This document shows positions 22,721 through 35,135 of a stretch of 64,000 nucleotides of DNA, in pieces (the first letter of the stretch is position 1; every line of letters starts with the position of its first letter). A program made the position numbers and the translations under genes. Below the pieces are notes generated by a model. The model was not told where the DNA came from, did not search any database, and saw nothing but the letters and a program-made list of their open reading frames with translations. The stretch comes from Morinoia aosen. Its lineage: Eukaryota > Arthropoda > Malacostraca > Amphipoda > Talitridae. The stretch covers positions 42,946,757-43,010,756 of the forward strand of contig CM059560.1 in assembly GCA_030386875.1 (NCBI GenBank). The letters are read 5' to 3'.

Positions 22721-25631
22721 CTCCTTTGTGCGCTGTAGAGATACCTTCTGTACTCCTTTGTGCGCTGTAAAGATACCTTCTGTACTCCTTTGTACGCTGT
22801 AGAGATACCTCGTGTACTCCTTTGTACGTTCTAGAGATATTTCCTGTACTCCTTTGTGCGCTGTAGAGATACCTTCTGTACTCCTTTGTGCGCTGTAGAG
22901 ATACCTTCTGTACTCCTTTGTGCGCTGTAGAGATACCTTCTGTACTCCTTTGTGCGCTGTAGAGATACCTTCTGTACTCCTTTGTGCGCTGTAGAGATAC
23001 CTTCTGTACTCCTTTGTACGCTGTAGAGATACCTCGTGTACTCCTTTGTGCGCTGTAGAGATACCTTCTGTACTCCTTTGTGCGCTGTAGAGATACCTTC
23101 TGTACTCCTTTGTGCGCTGTAGAGTTACCTTCTGTACTTTTTGTACGTTCTAGAGATATTTCCTGTACTCCTTTGTGCGCTGTAGAGATACCTTCTGTAC
23201 TCCTTTGTGCGCTGTAGAAATACCTTCTGTACTCCTTTGTGCGCTGTAGAGAGACCTTCTGTACTCCTTTGTGCGCTGTAGAGATACCTTCTTTACTCCT
23301 TTGTACGCTGTAGAGATACCTCGTGTACTCCTTTGTGTGCTGTAGAGATACCTTCTGTACTCCTTTGTACGCTGTAGAGATACCTCGTGTACTCCTTTGT
23401 ACGTTCTAGAGATATTTCTTGTACTCCTTTGTGCGCTGTAGAGATACCTTCTGTACTCCTTTGTGCGCTGTAGAGATACCTTCTGTACTTCTTTTTGCGC
23501 TGTAGAGATACCTTCTGTACTCCTTCGTGCGCTGTAGAGATACCTTCTGTACTCCTTCGTGCGCTGTAGAGATACCTTCTGTACTCCTTTGTACGTTCTA
23601 GAGATGTTTCCTGTACTCATTTGTTCGCTGTAGAGATACCTTCTGTACTCCTTTGTGCGCTCTAGAGATACCTTCTGTACTCCTTTGTGCGCAGTAGAGA
23701 TACCTTCTGTACTCCTTTGTGCGCTGTAGAGATACTTTCTGTACTCCTTTGTACGCTGTAGAGATACCTCGTGTACTCCTTTGTACGTTCTAGAGATATT
23801 TCCTGTACTCCTTTGTGCGCTGTAGAGATACCTCGTGTACTCCTTTGTACGTTCTAGAGATATTTCCTGTACTCCTTTGTGCGCTGTAGAGATACCTTCT
23901 GTACTCCTTTGTGCGCTGTAGAGATACCTTCTGTACTCCTTTGTGCGCTGTAGAGAAACCTTCTGTACTCCTTTGTACGCTGTAGAGATACCTTCTGTAC
24001 TCCTTTGTGCGCTGTAGAGATACCTTCTGTACTCCTTTGTACGCTGTAGAGATACCTCGTGTAATCCTTTGTACGTTCTAGAGATATTTCCTGTACTCCT
24101 TTGTGCGCTGTAGAGATACCTTCTGTACTCCTTTGTGCGCTGTAGAGATACCTTCTGTACTCCTTTGTGCGCTGTAGAGATACCTTCTGTACTCCTTTGT
24201 ACGTTCTAGAGATATTTCCTGTACTCCTTTGTGCGCTGTAGAGATACTTTCTGTACTCCTTTGTGCGCTGTAGAGATACCTTCTGTACTCCTTTGTGCGC
24301 TGTAGAGATACCTTCTGTACTCCTTTGTGCGCTGTAGATATACCTTCTGTACTCCTTTGTGCGCTGTAGAGATACCTTCTGTACTCCTTTGTACGCTGTA
24401 GAGATACCTCGTGTACTCCTTTGTGCGCTGTAGAGATACCTTCTGTACTCCTTCGTGCGCTGTAGAGATACCTTCTCTACTCCTTTGTGCGCTGTAGAGA
24501 TACCTTCTGTACTCCTTTGTACGTTCTAGAGATATTTCCTGTACTCTTTTGTGCGCTGTAGAGATACCTTCTGTACTCCTTTGTGCGCTGTAGAGATATT
24601 TCCTGTACTCCTTTGTGCGCTGTAGAGATACCTTCTGTACTCCTTTGTGCGCTGTAGAGATTCCTTCTGTACTCCTTTGTACGTTCTAGAGATATTTCCT
24701 GTACTTCTTTGTGCGCTGTAGAGATACCTTCTGTACTCCTTTGTGCGCTGTAGAGATACCTTCTGTACTCTTTTGTGCGCTGTAGAGATACCTTGTGTAC
24801 TCCTTTGTACGCTGTAGAGATACCTCGTGTACTCCTTTGTACGTTCTAGAGATATTTCCTGTACTCCTTTGTGCGCTGTAGAGATACCTTCTGTACTCCT
24901 TTGTGCGCTGTAGAGATACCTTCTGTACTCCTTTGTGCGCTGTAGAGATACCTTCTGTACTCCTTTGTACGCTGTAGAGATACCTACTGTACTCCTTTGT
25001 GCGCTGTAGAGATACCTTCTGTACTCCTTTGTACGCTGTAGAGATACCTCGTGTACTCCTTCGTACGTTCTAGAGATATTTCCTGTACTCCTTTGTGTGC
25101 TGTAGAGATACCTTCTGTACTCCTTTGTACGTTCTAGAGATATTTCCTGTACTCCTTTGTGCGCTGTAGAGATACCTTCTGTACTCCTTTGTGCGCTGTA
25201 GAGATACCTTCTGTACTCCTTTGTGCGCTGTAGAGATACCTTCTGTACTCCTTTGTACGCTGTAGAGATACCTCGTGTACTCCTTTGTACGTTTTAGAGA
25301 TATTTCCTGTACTCCTTTGTGCGCTGTAGAGATACCTTCTGTTCTCCTTTGTGCGCTGTAGAGATACCTTCTGTACTCCTTTGTGCGCTGTAGAGATACC
25401 TTCTGTACTCCCTTGTGCGCTGTAGAGATGCCTTCTGTACTCCTTTGTTCGCTGTAGAGATACCTCGTGTACTCCTTTGTACGTTCTAGAGATATTTCCT
25501 GTACTCCTTTGTGCGCTGTAGAGATACCTTCTGTACTCCTTTGTGCGCTGTAGAGATACCTTCTGTACTCCTTTGTACGCTGTAGAGATACCTCGTGTAC
25601 TCCTTTGTACGTTCTAGAGATATTTCCTGTA
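22721..25631. repeat. 91-monomer tandem duplication, copy 2 (2,911 bp)
   Basis: A near-perfect repeat of the preceding block, one base shorter because of a single-base deletion near 23,140. E is at 24576 and gatgcc at 25427. Small private differences exist: acctactg near 24,983 where the left copy has the usual acctt, and a few single bases. After about 25,632 the run is C-A-A-A-B rather than C-A-A-B, and agreement with copy 1 stops. Confidence 0.9.
23136..23146. other. Single-base deletion 1 (tacttttt)
   Basis: The monomer start reads tactttttgtacg where the grid expects tactcctttgtacg, so one base is missing and one further base is changed. Before this point ctcc falls at 1 mod 32; after it, at 0 mod 32. 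The equivalent site in the sister copy near 20,226 is intact, so the deletion is later than that duplication. Confidence 0.95.
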
Positions 25632-28223
25632 CTCCTTTGTGCGCTGTAGAAATACCTTCTGTACTCCTTTGTGCGCTGTAGAGATACCTTCTGTACTCCT
25701 TTGTGCGCTGTAGAGATAACTTCTGTACTCCTTTGTACGCTGTAGAGATACCTCGTGTACTCCTTTGTACGTTCTTGAGATATTTCCTGTACTCCCTTGT
25801 GCGCTGTAGAGATACCTTCTGTACTTCTTTGTGCGCTGTAGAGATACCTTCTGTACTCCTTTGTGCGCTGTAGAGATACCTTCTGTACTCCTTTGTACGC
25901 TGTAAAGATACCTTCTGTACTCCTTTGTGTGCTGTAGAGATACCTTCTGTACTCCTTTTTACGCTGTAGAGATACCTCGTGTACTACTTTGTACGTTCTA
26001 GAGATGTTTCCTGTACTCCTTTGTGCGCTGTAGAGATACCTTCTGTACTCCTTTGTGCGCTGTAGAGATACCTTCTGTACTCCTTTGTGCGCTGTAGAGA
26101 TACCTTCTGTACATCTTTGTACGTTCTAGAGATATTTCCTGTACTCCTTTGTGCGCTGTAGAGATACCTTCTGTACTCCTTTGTGCGCTGTAGAGATACC
26201 TTCTGTACTCCTTTGTGCGCTGTAGAGATACTTTCTGTTCTCCTTTGTGCGCTGTAGAGATACCTTCTGTACTCCTTTGTACGCTGTAGAGATACCTCGT
26301 GTACTCCTTTGTACGTTCTAGAGATATTTCCTGTACTCCTTTGTGCGCTGTAGAGATACCTTCTGTACTCCTTTGTGCGCTGTAGAGATACCTTCTGTAC
26401 TCCTTTGTGCGCTGTAGAGATACCTTCTGTACTCCTTTGTACGCTGTAGAGATACCTCGTGTACTCCTTTGTACGTTCTAGAGATATTTCCTGTACTCCT
26501 TTGTGCGCTGTAGAGATACCTTCTGTACTCCTTTGTGCGCTGTAGAGATACCTTCTGTACTCCTTTGTGCGCTGTAGAGATACCTTCTGTACTCCTTTGT
26601 ACGCTGTAGAGATACCTTCTGTACTCCTTTGTGCGCTGTAGAGATACCTTCTGTACTCCTTTGTGCGCTGTAGAGATACCTTCTGTACTCCTTTGTGCTC
26701 TGTAGAGATACCTTCTGTACTCCTTTGTACGCTGTAGAGATACCTCGTGTACTCCTTTGTACGTTCTAGAGATATTTCCTGTACTCTTTTGTGCGCTGTA
26801 GAGATACCTTCTGTACTTCTTTGTGCGCTGTAGAGATACCTTCTGTACTCCTTTGTGCGCTGTAGAGATACCTTCTGTACTCCTTTGTGCGCTGTAGAGA
26901 TACCTTCTGTACTCCTTTGTACGCTGTAGAGATACCTCGTGTACTCCTTTGTGCGCTGTAGAGATACCTTCTGTACTCCTTTGTGCGCTGTAGAGATACC
27001 TTCTGTACTCCTTTGTGCGCTGTAGAGATACCTTCTGTACTCCTTTGTACGTTCTAGAGATATTTCCTGTACTCCTTTGTGCGCTGTAGAGATACCTTCT
27101 GTACTCCTTTGTGCGCTGTAGAGATATTTCCTGTACTCCTTTGTGCGCTGTAGAGATACCTTCTGTACTCCTTTGTGCGCTGTAGAGATACCTTCTGTAC
27201 TCCTTTGTACGCTGTAGAGATACCTCGTGTACTCCTTTGTACGTTTTAGAGATATTTCCTGTACTCCTTTGTGCGCTGTAGAGATACCTTCTGTACTCCT
27301 TTGTGCGCTGTAGAGATACCTTCTGTACTCCTTTGTACGCTGTAGAGATACCTTCTGTACTCCTTTGTACGCTGTAGAGATACCTTCTGTACTCCTTTGT
27401 GCGCCCTAGAGATACCTTCTGTACTCCTTTGTACGCTGTAGAGATACCTCGTGTACTCCTTTGTACGTTCTAGAGATATTTCCTGTACTCCTTTGTGCGC
27501 TGTAGAGATACCTTCTGTACTCCTTTGTGCGCTGTAGAGATACCTTCTGTACTCCTTTGTGCGCTGTAGAGATACCTTCTGTACTCCTTTGTACGCTGTA
27601 GAGATACCTTCTGTACTCCTTTGTGCGCTGTAGAGATACCTTCTGTACTCCTTTGTACGCTGTAGAGATACCTCGTGTACTCCTTTGTACGTTCTAGAGA
27701 TATTTCCTGTACTCCTTTGTGCGCTGTAGAGATACCTTCTGTACTCCTTTGTGCGCTGTAGAGATACCTTCTGTACTCCTTTGTGCGCTGTAGAGATACC
27801 TTCTGTACTCCTTTGTACGTTCTAGAGATATTTCCTGTACTCCTCTGTGCGCTGTAGAGATACCTTCTGTACTTCTTTGTGCGCTGTAGAGATACCTTCT
27901 GTACTCCTTTGTGCGCTGTAGAGATACCTTCTGTACTCCTTTGTGCGCTGTAGAGATACCTTCTGTACTCCTTTGTACGCTGTAGAGATACCTCGTGTAC
28001 TCCTTTGTGCGCTGTAGAGATACCTTCTGTACTCCTTTGTACGCTGTAGAGATACCTCGTGTACTCCTTTGTACGTTCTAGAGATATTTCCTGTACTCCT
28101 TTGTGCGCTGTAGATATACCTTCTGTACTCCTTTGTGCGCTGTAGAGATACCTTCTGAACTCCTTTGTGCGCTGTAGAGATCCCTTCTGTACTCCTTTGT
28201 GCGCTGTAGAGATACCTTCTGTA
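25632..28223. repeat. Displaced copy of the 8.7-11.3 kb region (offset about 17.3-17.4 kb)
   Basis: The tacatc mark at 26110 corresponds to 8671 at a distance of 17,439 bp (545 monomers less the one deleted base). The gcgccctag mark at 27401 corresponds to 10090 at 17,311 bp (541 monomers less one). The actatttt mark just past this block (28350) corresponds to 11359 at 16,991 bp (531 monomers less one). The drop from 545 to 541 to 531 shows small monomer losses since copying. The first 350 bp instead resemble 15.9-16.3 kb (ttcttgag C, gtaaag, tttttacg). E is at 27104. Confidence 0.82.
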
Positions 28224-30335
28224 CTCCTTTGTGCACTGTAGAGATACCTTCTGTACTCCTTTGTACGTTCTAGAGATATTTCCTGTACTCCTTTGTGCGC
28301 TGTAGAGATACCTTCTGTACTCCTTTGTGCGCTGTAGAGATACCTTCTGTACTATTTTGTGCGCTGTAGAGATACCTTCTGAACTCCTTTGTGCGCTGTA
28401 GAGATACCTTCTGTACTCCTTTAGACGCTGTAGAGATACCTCGTGTACTCCTTTGTACGTTCTAGAGATATTTCCTGTACTCCTTTGTGCGCTGTAGAGA
28501 CACCTCGTGTACTCCTTTGTACGTTCTTGAGATATTTCCTGTACTCCTTTGTGCGCTGTAGAGATACCTTCTGTACTCCTTTGTGCGCTGTAGAGATACC
28601 TTCTGTACTCCTTTGTGCGCTGTAGAGATACCTTCGGTACTCCTTTGTACGCTGTAGAGATACCTTCTGTACTCCTTTGTGCGCTGTAGAGATACCTTTT
28701 GTACTCCTTTGTACGCTGTAGAGATACCTCGTGTACTCCTTTGTACGTTCTAGAGCTATTTCCTGTACTACTTTGTGCGCTGTAGAGATACCTTCAGTAC
28801 TCCTTTGTGCGCTGTAGAGATACCTTCTGTACTCCTTTGTGCGCTGTAGAGATACCTTCTGTACTCCTTTGTACGTTCTAGAGATATTTTCTGTACTCCT
28901 TTGTGCGCTGTAGAGATACCTTCTGTACTCCTTTGTGCGCTGTAGAGATACCTTCTGTACTCCTTTGTGCGCTGTAGAGATACCTTCTGTACTCCTTTGT
29001 GCGCTGTAGAGATACCTTCTGCACTCCTTTGTGCGCTGTAGAGATACCTTCTGTACTCCTTTGTACGCTGTAGAGATACCTCGTGTACTCCTTTGTGCGC
29101 GGTAGAGATACCTTCTGTACTCCTTTGTGCGCTGTAGAGATACCTTCTGTACTCCTTTGTGCGCTGTAGAGATACCTTCTGTACTCCTTTGTACGTTCTA
29201 GAGATATTTCCTGTACTCCTTTGTGCGCTGTAGAGATACCTTCTGTACTCCTTTGTGCGCTGTAGAGATATTTCCTGTACTCCTTTGTGCGCTGTAGAGA
29301 TACCTTCTGTACTCCTTTGTGCGCTGTAGAGATACCTTCTGTACTCCTTTGTACGTTCCAGAGATATTTCCTGTACTCCTTTGTGCGCTGTAGAGATACC
29401 TTCTGTACTCCTTTGTGCGCTGTAGATATACCTTCTGTACTCCTTTGTGCGCTGTAGAGATACCTTCTGTACTCCTTTGTACGCTGTAGAGATACCTCGT
29501 GTACTCCTTTGTACGTTCTAGAGATATTTCCTGAACTCCTTTGTGCGCTGTAGAGATACCTTCTGTACTCCTTTGTGCGCTGTAGAGATACCTTCTGTAC
29601 TCCTTTGTGCGCTGTAGAGATACCTTCTGTACTCCTTTTTACGCTGTAGAGATACCTTCTGTACTCCTTTGTGCGCTGTAGAGATACCTTCTGTACTCCT
29701 TTGTACGCTGTAGAGATACCTCGTGTACTCCTTTGTACATTCTAGAGATATTTCCTGTACTCCTTTGTGCGCTGTAGAGATACCTTCTGTACTCCTTTGT
29801 GCGCTGTAAAGATACCTTCTGTACTCCTTTGTGCGCTGTAGCGACACCTTCTGTACTCCTTTGTACGTTCTAGAGATATTTCCTGTACTCCTTTGTGCGC
29901 TGTAGAGATGCCTTCTGTACTCCTTTGTGCGCTGTAGAGATACCTTCTGTACTCCTTTAGGCGCTGTAGAGATACCTTCTGTACTCCTTAGTGCGCTGTA
30001 GAGATACCTTCTGTACTCCTTTGTACGCTGTAGAGATACCTCGTGTACTCCTTTGTACGTTCTAGAGATATTTCCTGTACTCCTTTGTGTGCTGTAGAGA
30101 TACCTTCTGTACTCCTTTGTGCGCTGTAGAGATACCTTCTGTACTCCTTTGTGCGCTGTAGAGATACCTTCTTAACTCCTTTGTGCGCTGTAGAGATACC
30201 TTCTGTACTCCTTTGTACGCTGTAGAGATACCTCGTGTACTCCTTTGTACGTTCTAGAGATATTTCCTGTACTCCTTTGTGCGCTGTAGAGATACCTTCT
30301 GTACTCCTTTGTGCGCTGTAGAGATACCTTCTGTA
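28224..30335. repeat. 66-monomer tandem duplication, copy 1 (2,112 bp)
   Basis: Opens with an A monomer marked gtgcactg at 28224. It contains actatttt (28350), the gacacctcgtg/ttcttgag pair (28.5 kb), gcactcc near 29,031, E at 29248, tttttacg near 29,637, gtacattc near 29,737, tttaggcg and ttagtgcg. These recur 2,112 bp later. Near 30,048-30,239 it holds a six-monomer stretch (C-A-A-A-A-B, with tgtgctg and cttaactcc marks) that the next copy lacks. Confidence 0.88.
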
Positions 30336-30367
30336 CTCCTTTGTGCACTGTAGAGATACCTCGTGTA
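30336..30367. repeat. Hybrid monomer: gtgcactg left half, B right half
   Basis: The left half carries the gtgcac change found in the A monomer at 28224, exactly 2,112 bp away. The right half is the B form cctcgtg. The flanks match a C-A-A-B-C context on the left and the 28.2-kb unit on the right. The order of halves is not what a single crossover between those flanks would leave, so a short conversion tract, or two nearby point changes in a B monomer, fits better. Confidence 0.7.
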
Positions 30368-32255
30368 CTCCTTTGTACGTTCTAGAGATATTTCCTGTAC
30401 TCCTTTGTGCGCTGTAGAGATACCTTCTGTACTCCTTTGTGCGCTGTAGAGATACCTTCTGTACTATTTTGTGCGCTGTAGAGATACCTTCTGTACTCCT
30501 TTGTGCGCTGTAGAGATACCTTCTGTACTCCTTTGGACGCTGTAGAGATACCTCGTGTACTCCTTTGTACGTTCTAGAGATATTTCCTGTACTCCTTTGT
30601 GCGCTGTAGAGACACCTCGTGTACTCCTTTGTACGTTCTTGAGATATTTCCTGTACTCCTTGGTGCGCTGTAGAGATACCTTCTGTACTCCTTTGTGCGC
30701 TGTAGAGATACCTTCTGTACTCCTTTGTGCGCTGTAGAGATACCTTCGGTACTCCTTTGTACGCTGTAGAGATACCTTCTGTACTCCTTTGTGCGCTGTA
30801 GAGATACCTTTTGTACTCCTTTGTACGCTGTAGAGATACCTCGTGTACTCCTTTGTACGTTCTAGAGCTATTTCCTGTACTCCTTTGTGCGCTGTAGAGA
30901 TACCTTCAGTACTCCTTTGTGCGCTGTAGAGATACCTTCTGTACTCCTTTGTGCGCTGTAGAGATACCTTCTGTACTCCTTTGTACGTTCTAGAGATATT
31001 TCCTGTACTCCTTTGTGCGCTGTAGAGATACCTTCTGTACTCCTTTGTGCGCTGTAGAGATACCTTCTGTACTCCTTTGTGCGCTGTAGAGATACCTTCT
31101 GTACTCCTTTGTGCGCTGTAGAGATACCTTCTGCACTCCTTTGTGCGCTGTAGAGATACCTTCTGTACTCCTTTGTACGCTGTAGAGATACCTCGTGTAC
31201 TCCTTTGTGCGCTGTAGAGATACCTTCTGTACTCCTTTGTGCGCTGTAGAGATACCTTCTGTACTCCTTTGTGCGCTGTAGAGATACCTTCTGTACTCCT
31301 TTGTACGTTCTAGAGATATTTCCTGTACTCCTTTGTGCGCTGTAGAGATACCTTCTGTACTCCTTTGTGCGCTGTAGAGATATTTCCTGTACTCCTTTGT
31401 GCGCTGTAGAGATACCTTCTGTACTCCTTTGTGCGCTGTAGAGATACCTTCTGTACTCCTTTGTACGTTCTAGAGATATTTCCTGTACTCCTTTGTGCGC
31501 TGTAGAGATACCTTCTGTACTCCTTTGTGCGCTGTAGATATACCTTCTGTACTCCTTTGTGCGCTGTAGAGATACCTTCTGTACTCCTTTGTACGCTGTA
31601 GAGATACCTCGTGTACTCCTTTGTACGTTCTAGAGATATTTCCTGAACTCCTTTGTGCGCTGTAGAGATACCTTCTGTACTCCTTTGTGCGCTGTAGAGA
31701 TACCTTCTGTACTCCTTTGTGCGCTGTAGAGATACCTTCTGTACTCCTTTTTACGCTGTAGAGATACCTTCTGTACTCCTTTGTGCGCTGTAGAGATACC
31801 TTCTGTACTCCTTTGTACGCTGTAGAGATACCTCGTGTACTCCTTTGTACATTCTAGAGATATTTCCTGTACTCCTTTGTGCGCTGTAGAGATACCTTCT
31901 GTACTCCTTTGTGCGCTGTAAAGATACCTTCTGTACTCCTTTGTGCGCTGTAGAGACACCTTCTGTACTCCTTTGTACGTTCTAGAGATATTTCCTGTAC
32001 TCCTTTGTGCGCTGTAGAGATGCCTTCTGTACTCCTTTGTGCGCTGTAGAGATACCTTCTGTACTCCTTTAGGCGCTGTAGAGATACCTTCTGTACTCCT
32101 TAGTGCGCTGTAGAGATACCTTCTGTACTCCTTTGTACGCTGTAGAGATACCTCGTGTACTCCTTTGTACGTTCTAGAGATATTTCCTGTACTCCTTTGT
32201 GCGCTGTAGAGATACCTTCTGTACTCCTTTGTGCGCTGTAGAGATACCTTCTGTA
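30336..32255. repeat. 66-monomer tandem duplication, copy 2, six monomers short
   Basis: Repeats the preceding block at +2,112 bp (E at 31360, tttttacg near 31,749, gtacattc near 31,849, tttaggcg near 32,070). It then goes from the B-C at 32,128-32,191 directly to A-A-B-C, omitting 192 bp that are present at 30,048-30,239 and again near 35,936-36,127. The overlap with the next feature is deliberate: its right part was itself duplicated. Confidence 0.85.
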
Positions 32256-35135
32256 CTCCTTTGTACGCTGTAGAGATACCTCGTGTACTCCTTTGTACGT
32301 TCTAGAGATATTTCCTGTACTCCTTTGTGCGCTGTAGAGATACCTTCTGTACTCCTTTGTGCGCTGTAGAGATACCTTCTGTACTCCTTTGTGCGCTGTA
32401 GAGATACCTTCTGTACTCCTTTGTACGCTGTAGAGATACCTCGTGTACTCCTTTGTACGTTCTAGAGATATTTCCTGTACTCCTTTGTGCGCTGTAGAGA
32501 TACCTTCTGTACTCCTTTGTGCGCTGTAGAGATACCTTCTGTACTCCTCTGTGCGCTGTAGAGATACCTTCTGTACTCCTTTGTACGCTGTAGAGATACC
32601 TTCTGTACTCCTTTGTGCGCTGTAGAGATACCTTCTGTACTCCTTTGTACGCTGTAGAGATACCTCGTGTACTCCTTTGTACGTTCTAGAGATATTTCCT
32701 GTACTCCTTTGTGCGCTGTAGAGATTCCTTCTGTACTCCTTTGTGCGCTGTAGAGATGCCTTCTGTACTCCTTTGTGCGCTGTAGAGATACCTTCTGTAC
32801 TCCTTTGTACGTTCTAGAGATATTTCCTGTACTCCTTTGTGCGCTGTAGAGATACCTTCTGTACTTCTTTGTGCGCTCTACAGATACCTTCTGTACTCCT
32901 TTGTGCGCTGTAGAGATACCTTCTGTACTCCTTTGTGCGTTGTAGAGATACCTTCTGTACTCCTCTGTACGCTGTAGAGATACCTCGTGTACTCCTTTGT
33001 ACGTTCTAGAGATATTTCCTGTACTCCTTTGTACGCTGTAGAGATACCTTCTGTACTCCTTTGTGCGCTGTAGAGATACCTTCTGTACACCTTTGTGCGC
33101 TGTAGAGATACCTTCTGTACTCCTTTGTACGCTGTAGAGATACCTCGTGTACTCCTTTGTACGTTCTAGAGATATTTCCTGTACTCCTTTGTGCGCTGTA
33201 GAGATACCTACTGGACTCATTTGTGCGCTGTAGAGATACCTTCTGTACTCCTTTGTGCGCTGTAGAGATACCTTCTGTACTCCTTTGTACGCTGTAGAGA
33301 TACCTCGTGTACTCCTTTGTACGTTCTGGAGATATTTCCTGTACTCCTTTGTGCGCTGTAGAGATACCTTCTGTACTCCTTTGTGCGCTGTAGAGATACT
33401 TTCTGTACTCCTTTGTGCGCTGTAGAGATACCTTCTGTACTCCTTTGTATGCTGTAGAGATACCTCGTGTACTCCTTTGTACGTTCTAGAGATATTTCCT
33501 GTACTCCTTTGTGCGCTGTAGAGATACCTTCTGTACTCCTTCGTGCGCTGTAGAGATACCTTCTGTACTCCTTTGTGTGCTGTAGAGATACCTTCTGTAC
33601 TCCTTTGTGCGCTGTAGAGATACCTTCTGTACTCCTTTGTACGCTGTAGAGATACCTCGTGTACTCCTTTGTACGTTCTAGAGATATTTCCTGTACTCCT
33701 TTGTGCGCTGTAGAGATACCTTCTGTACTCCTTTGTGCGCTGTAGAGATACCTTCTGTAATCCCATGTGCGCTGTAGAGATACCTTCTGTACTCCTTTGT
33801 GCGCTGTAGAGATACCTTCTGTACTCCTTTGTGCGCTGTAGAGATACCTTCTGTACTCCTTAGTACGCTGTAGAGATACCTCGTGTACTCCTTTGTGCGC
33901 TGTAGAGATACCTTCTGTACTCCTTTGTGCGCTGTAGAGATACCTTCTGTACTCCTTTGTGCGCTGTAGAGATACCTTCTGTACTCCCTTGTGCGCTGTA
34001 GAGATACCTTCTGTACTCCTTTGTGCGCTGCAGAGATACCTTCTGTACTCCTTTGTGCGCTGTAGAGATACCTTCTGTACTCCTTAGTACGCTGTAGAGA
34101 TACCTCGTGTACTCCTTTGTGCGCTGTAGAGATACCTTCTGTACTCCTTTGTACGCTGTAGAGATACCTCGTGTACTCCTTTGTACGTTCTAGAGATATT
34201 TCCTGTACTCCATTGTGCGCTGTAGAGATACCTTCTGTACTCCTTTGTGCGCTGTAGAGATACCTTCTGTACTCCTTTGTGCGCTGTAGAGATACCTTCT
34301 GTACTCCTTTGTGCGCTGTAGAGATACCTTCTGTACTCCTTTGTACGCTGTAGAGATACCTTCTGTACTCCTTTGTGCGCTGTAGAGATACCTCCTGTAC
34401 TCCTTTGTACGCTGTAGAGATACCTCGTGTACTCCTTTGTACGTTCTAGAGATATTTCCTGTACTCCTTTGTGCGCTGTAGAGATACCTTCTGTACTCCT
34501 TTGTGCGCTGTAGAGATACCTTCTGTACTCCTTGGTGCGCTGTAGAGATACCTTCTGTACTCCTTTGTACGCTGTAGAGATACCTTCTGTACTCCTTTGT
34601 GCGCTGTAGAGATACCTTCTGTACTCCTTTGTACGCTGTAGAGATACCTCTTGTACTCCTTTGTACGTTCTAGAGATATTTCCTGTACTCCTTTGTGCGC
34701 TGTAGAGATTCCTTCTGTACTCCTTTGTACGTTCTAGAGATATTTCCTGTACTCCTTTGTACGCTGTAGAGATACCTTCTGTACTCCTTTGTGCGCTGTA
34801 GAGATACCTTCTGTACTCCTTTGTACGCTGTAGAGATACCTCGTGTACTCCTTTGTGCGCTGTAGAGATACCTTCTGTACTCCTTTGTACGCTGTAGAGA
34901 TACCTCGTGTACTCCTTTGTACGTTTTCGAGATATTTCCTGTACTCCTTTGTGCGCTGTAGAGATACCTTCTGTACTCCTTTGTGCGCTGTAGAGATACC
35001 TTCTGTACTCCTTTGTGCACTGTAGAGATACCTTCTGTACTCCTTTGTACGCTGTAGAGATACCTCGTGTACTCCTTTGTACGTTCTGGAGATATTTCCT
35101 GTACTCCTTTGTGCGCTGTAGAGATACCTTCTGTA
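31360..35135. repeat. 118-monomer tandem duplication, copy 1 (3,776 bp)
   Basis: Starts at the E monomer at 31360 and runs to the next E at 35136. Its marks recur at +3,776 bp up to about 32.1 kb and at +3,968 bp beyond: gagattcc and gatgcc near 32.7 kb, cgctctacag near 32,875, tgtacacc near 33,088, ctactggactcat near 33,210, ttctggag near 33,325, gtatgctg near 33,449, taatcccatg near 33,758, and cctcctg near 34,391. The change in offset is the 192-bp six-monomer difference. A gctgcag change near 34,027 is private to this copy. Confidence 0.9.
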
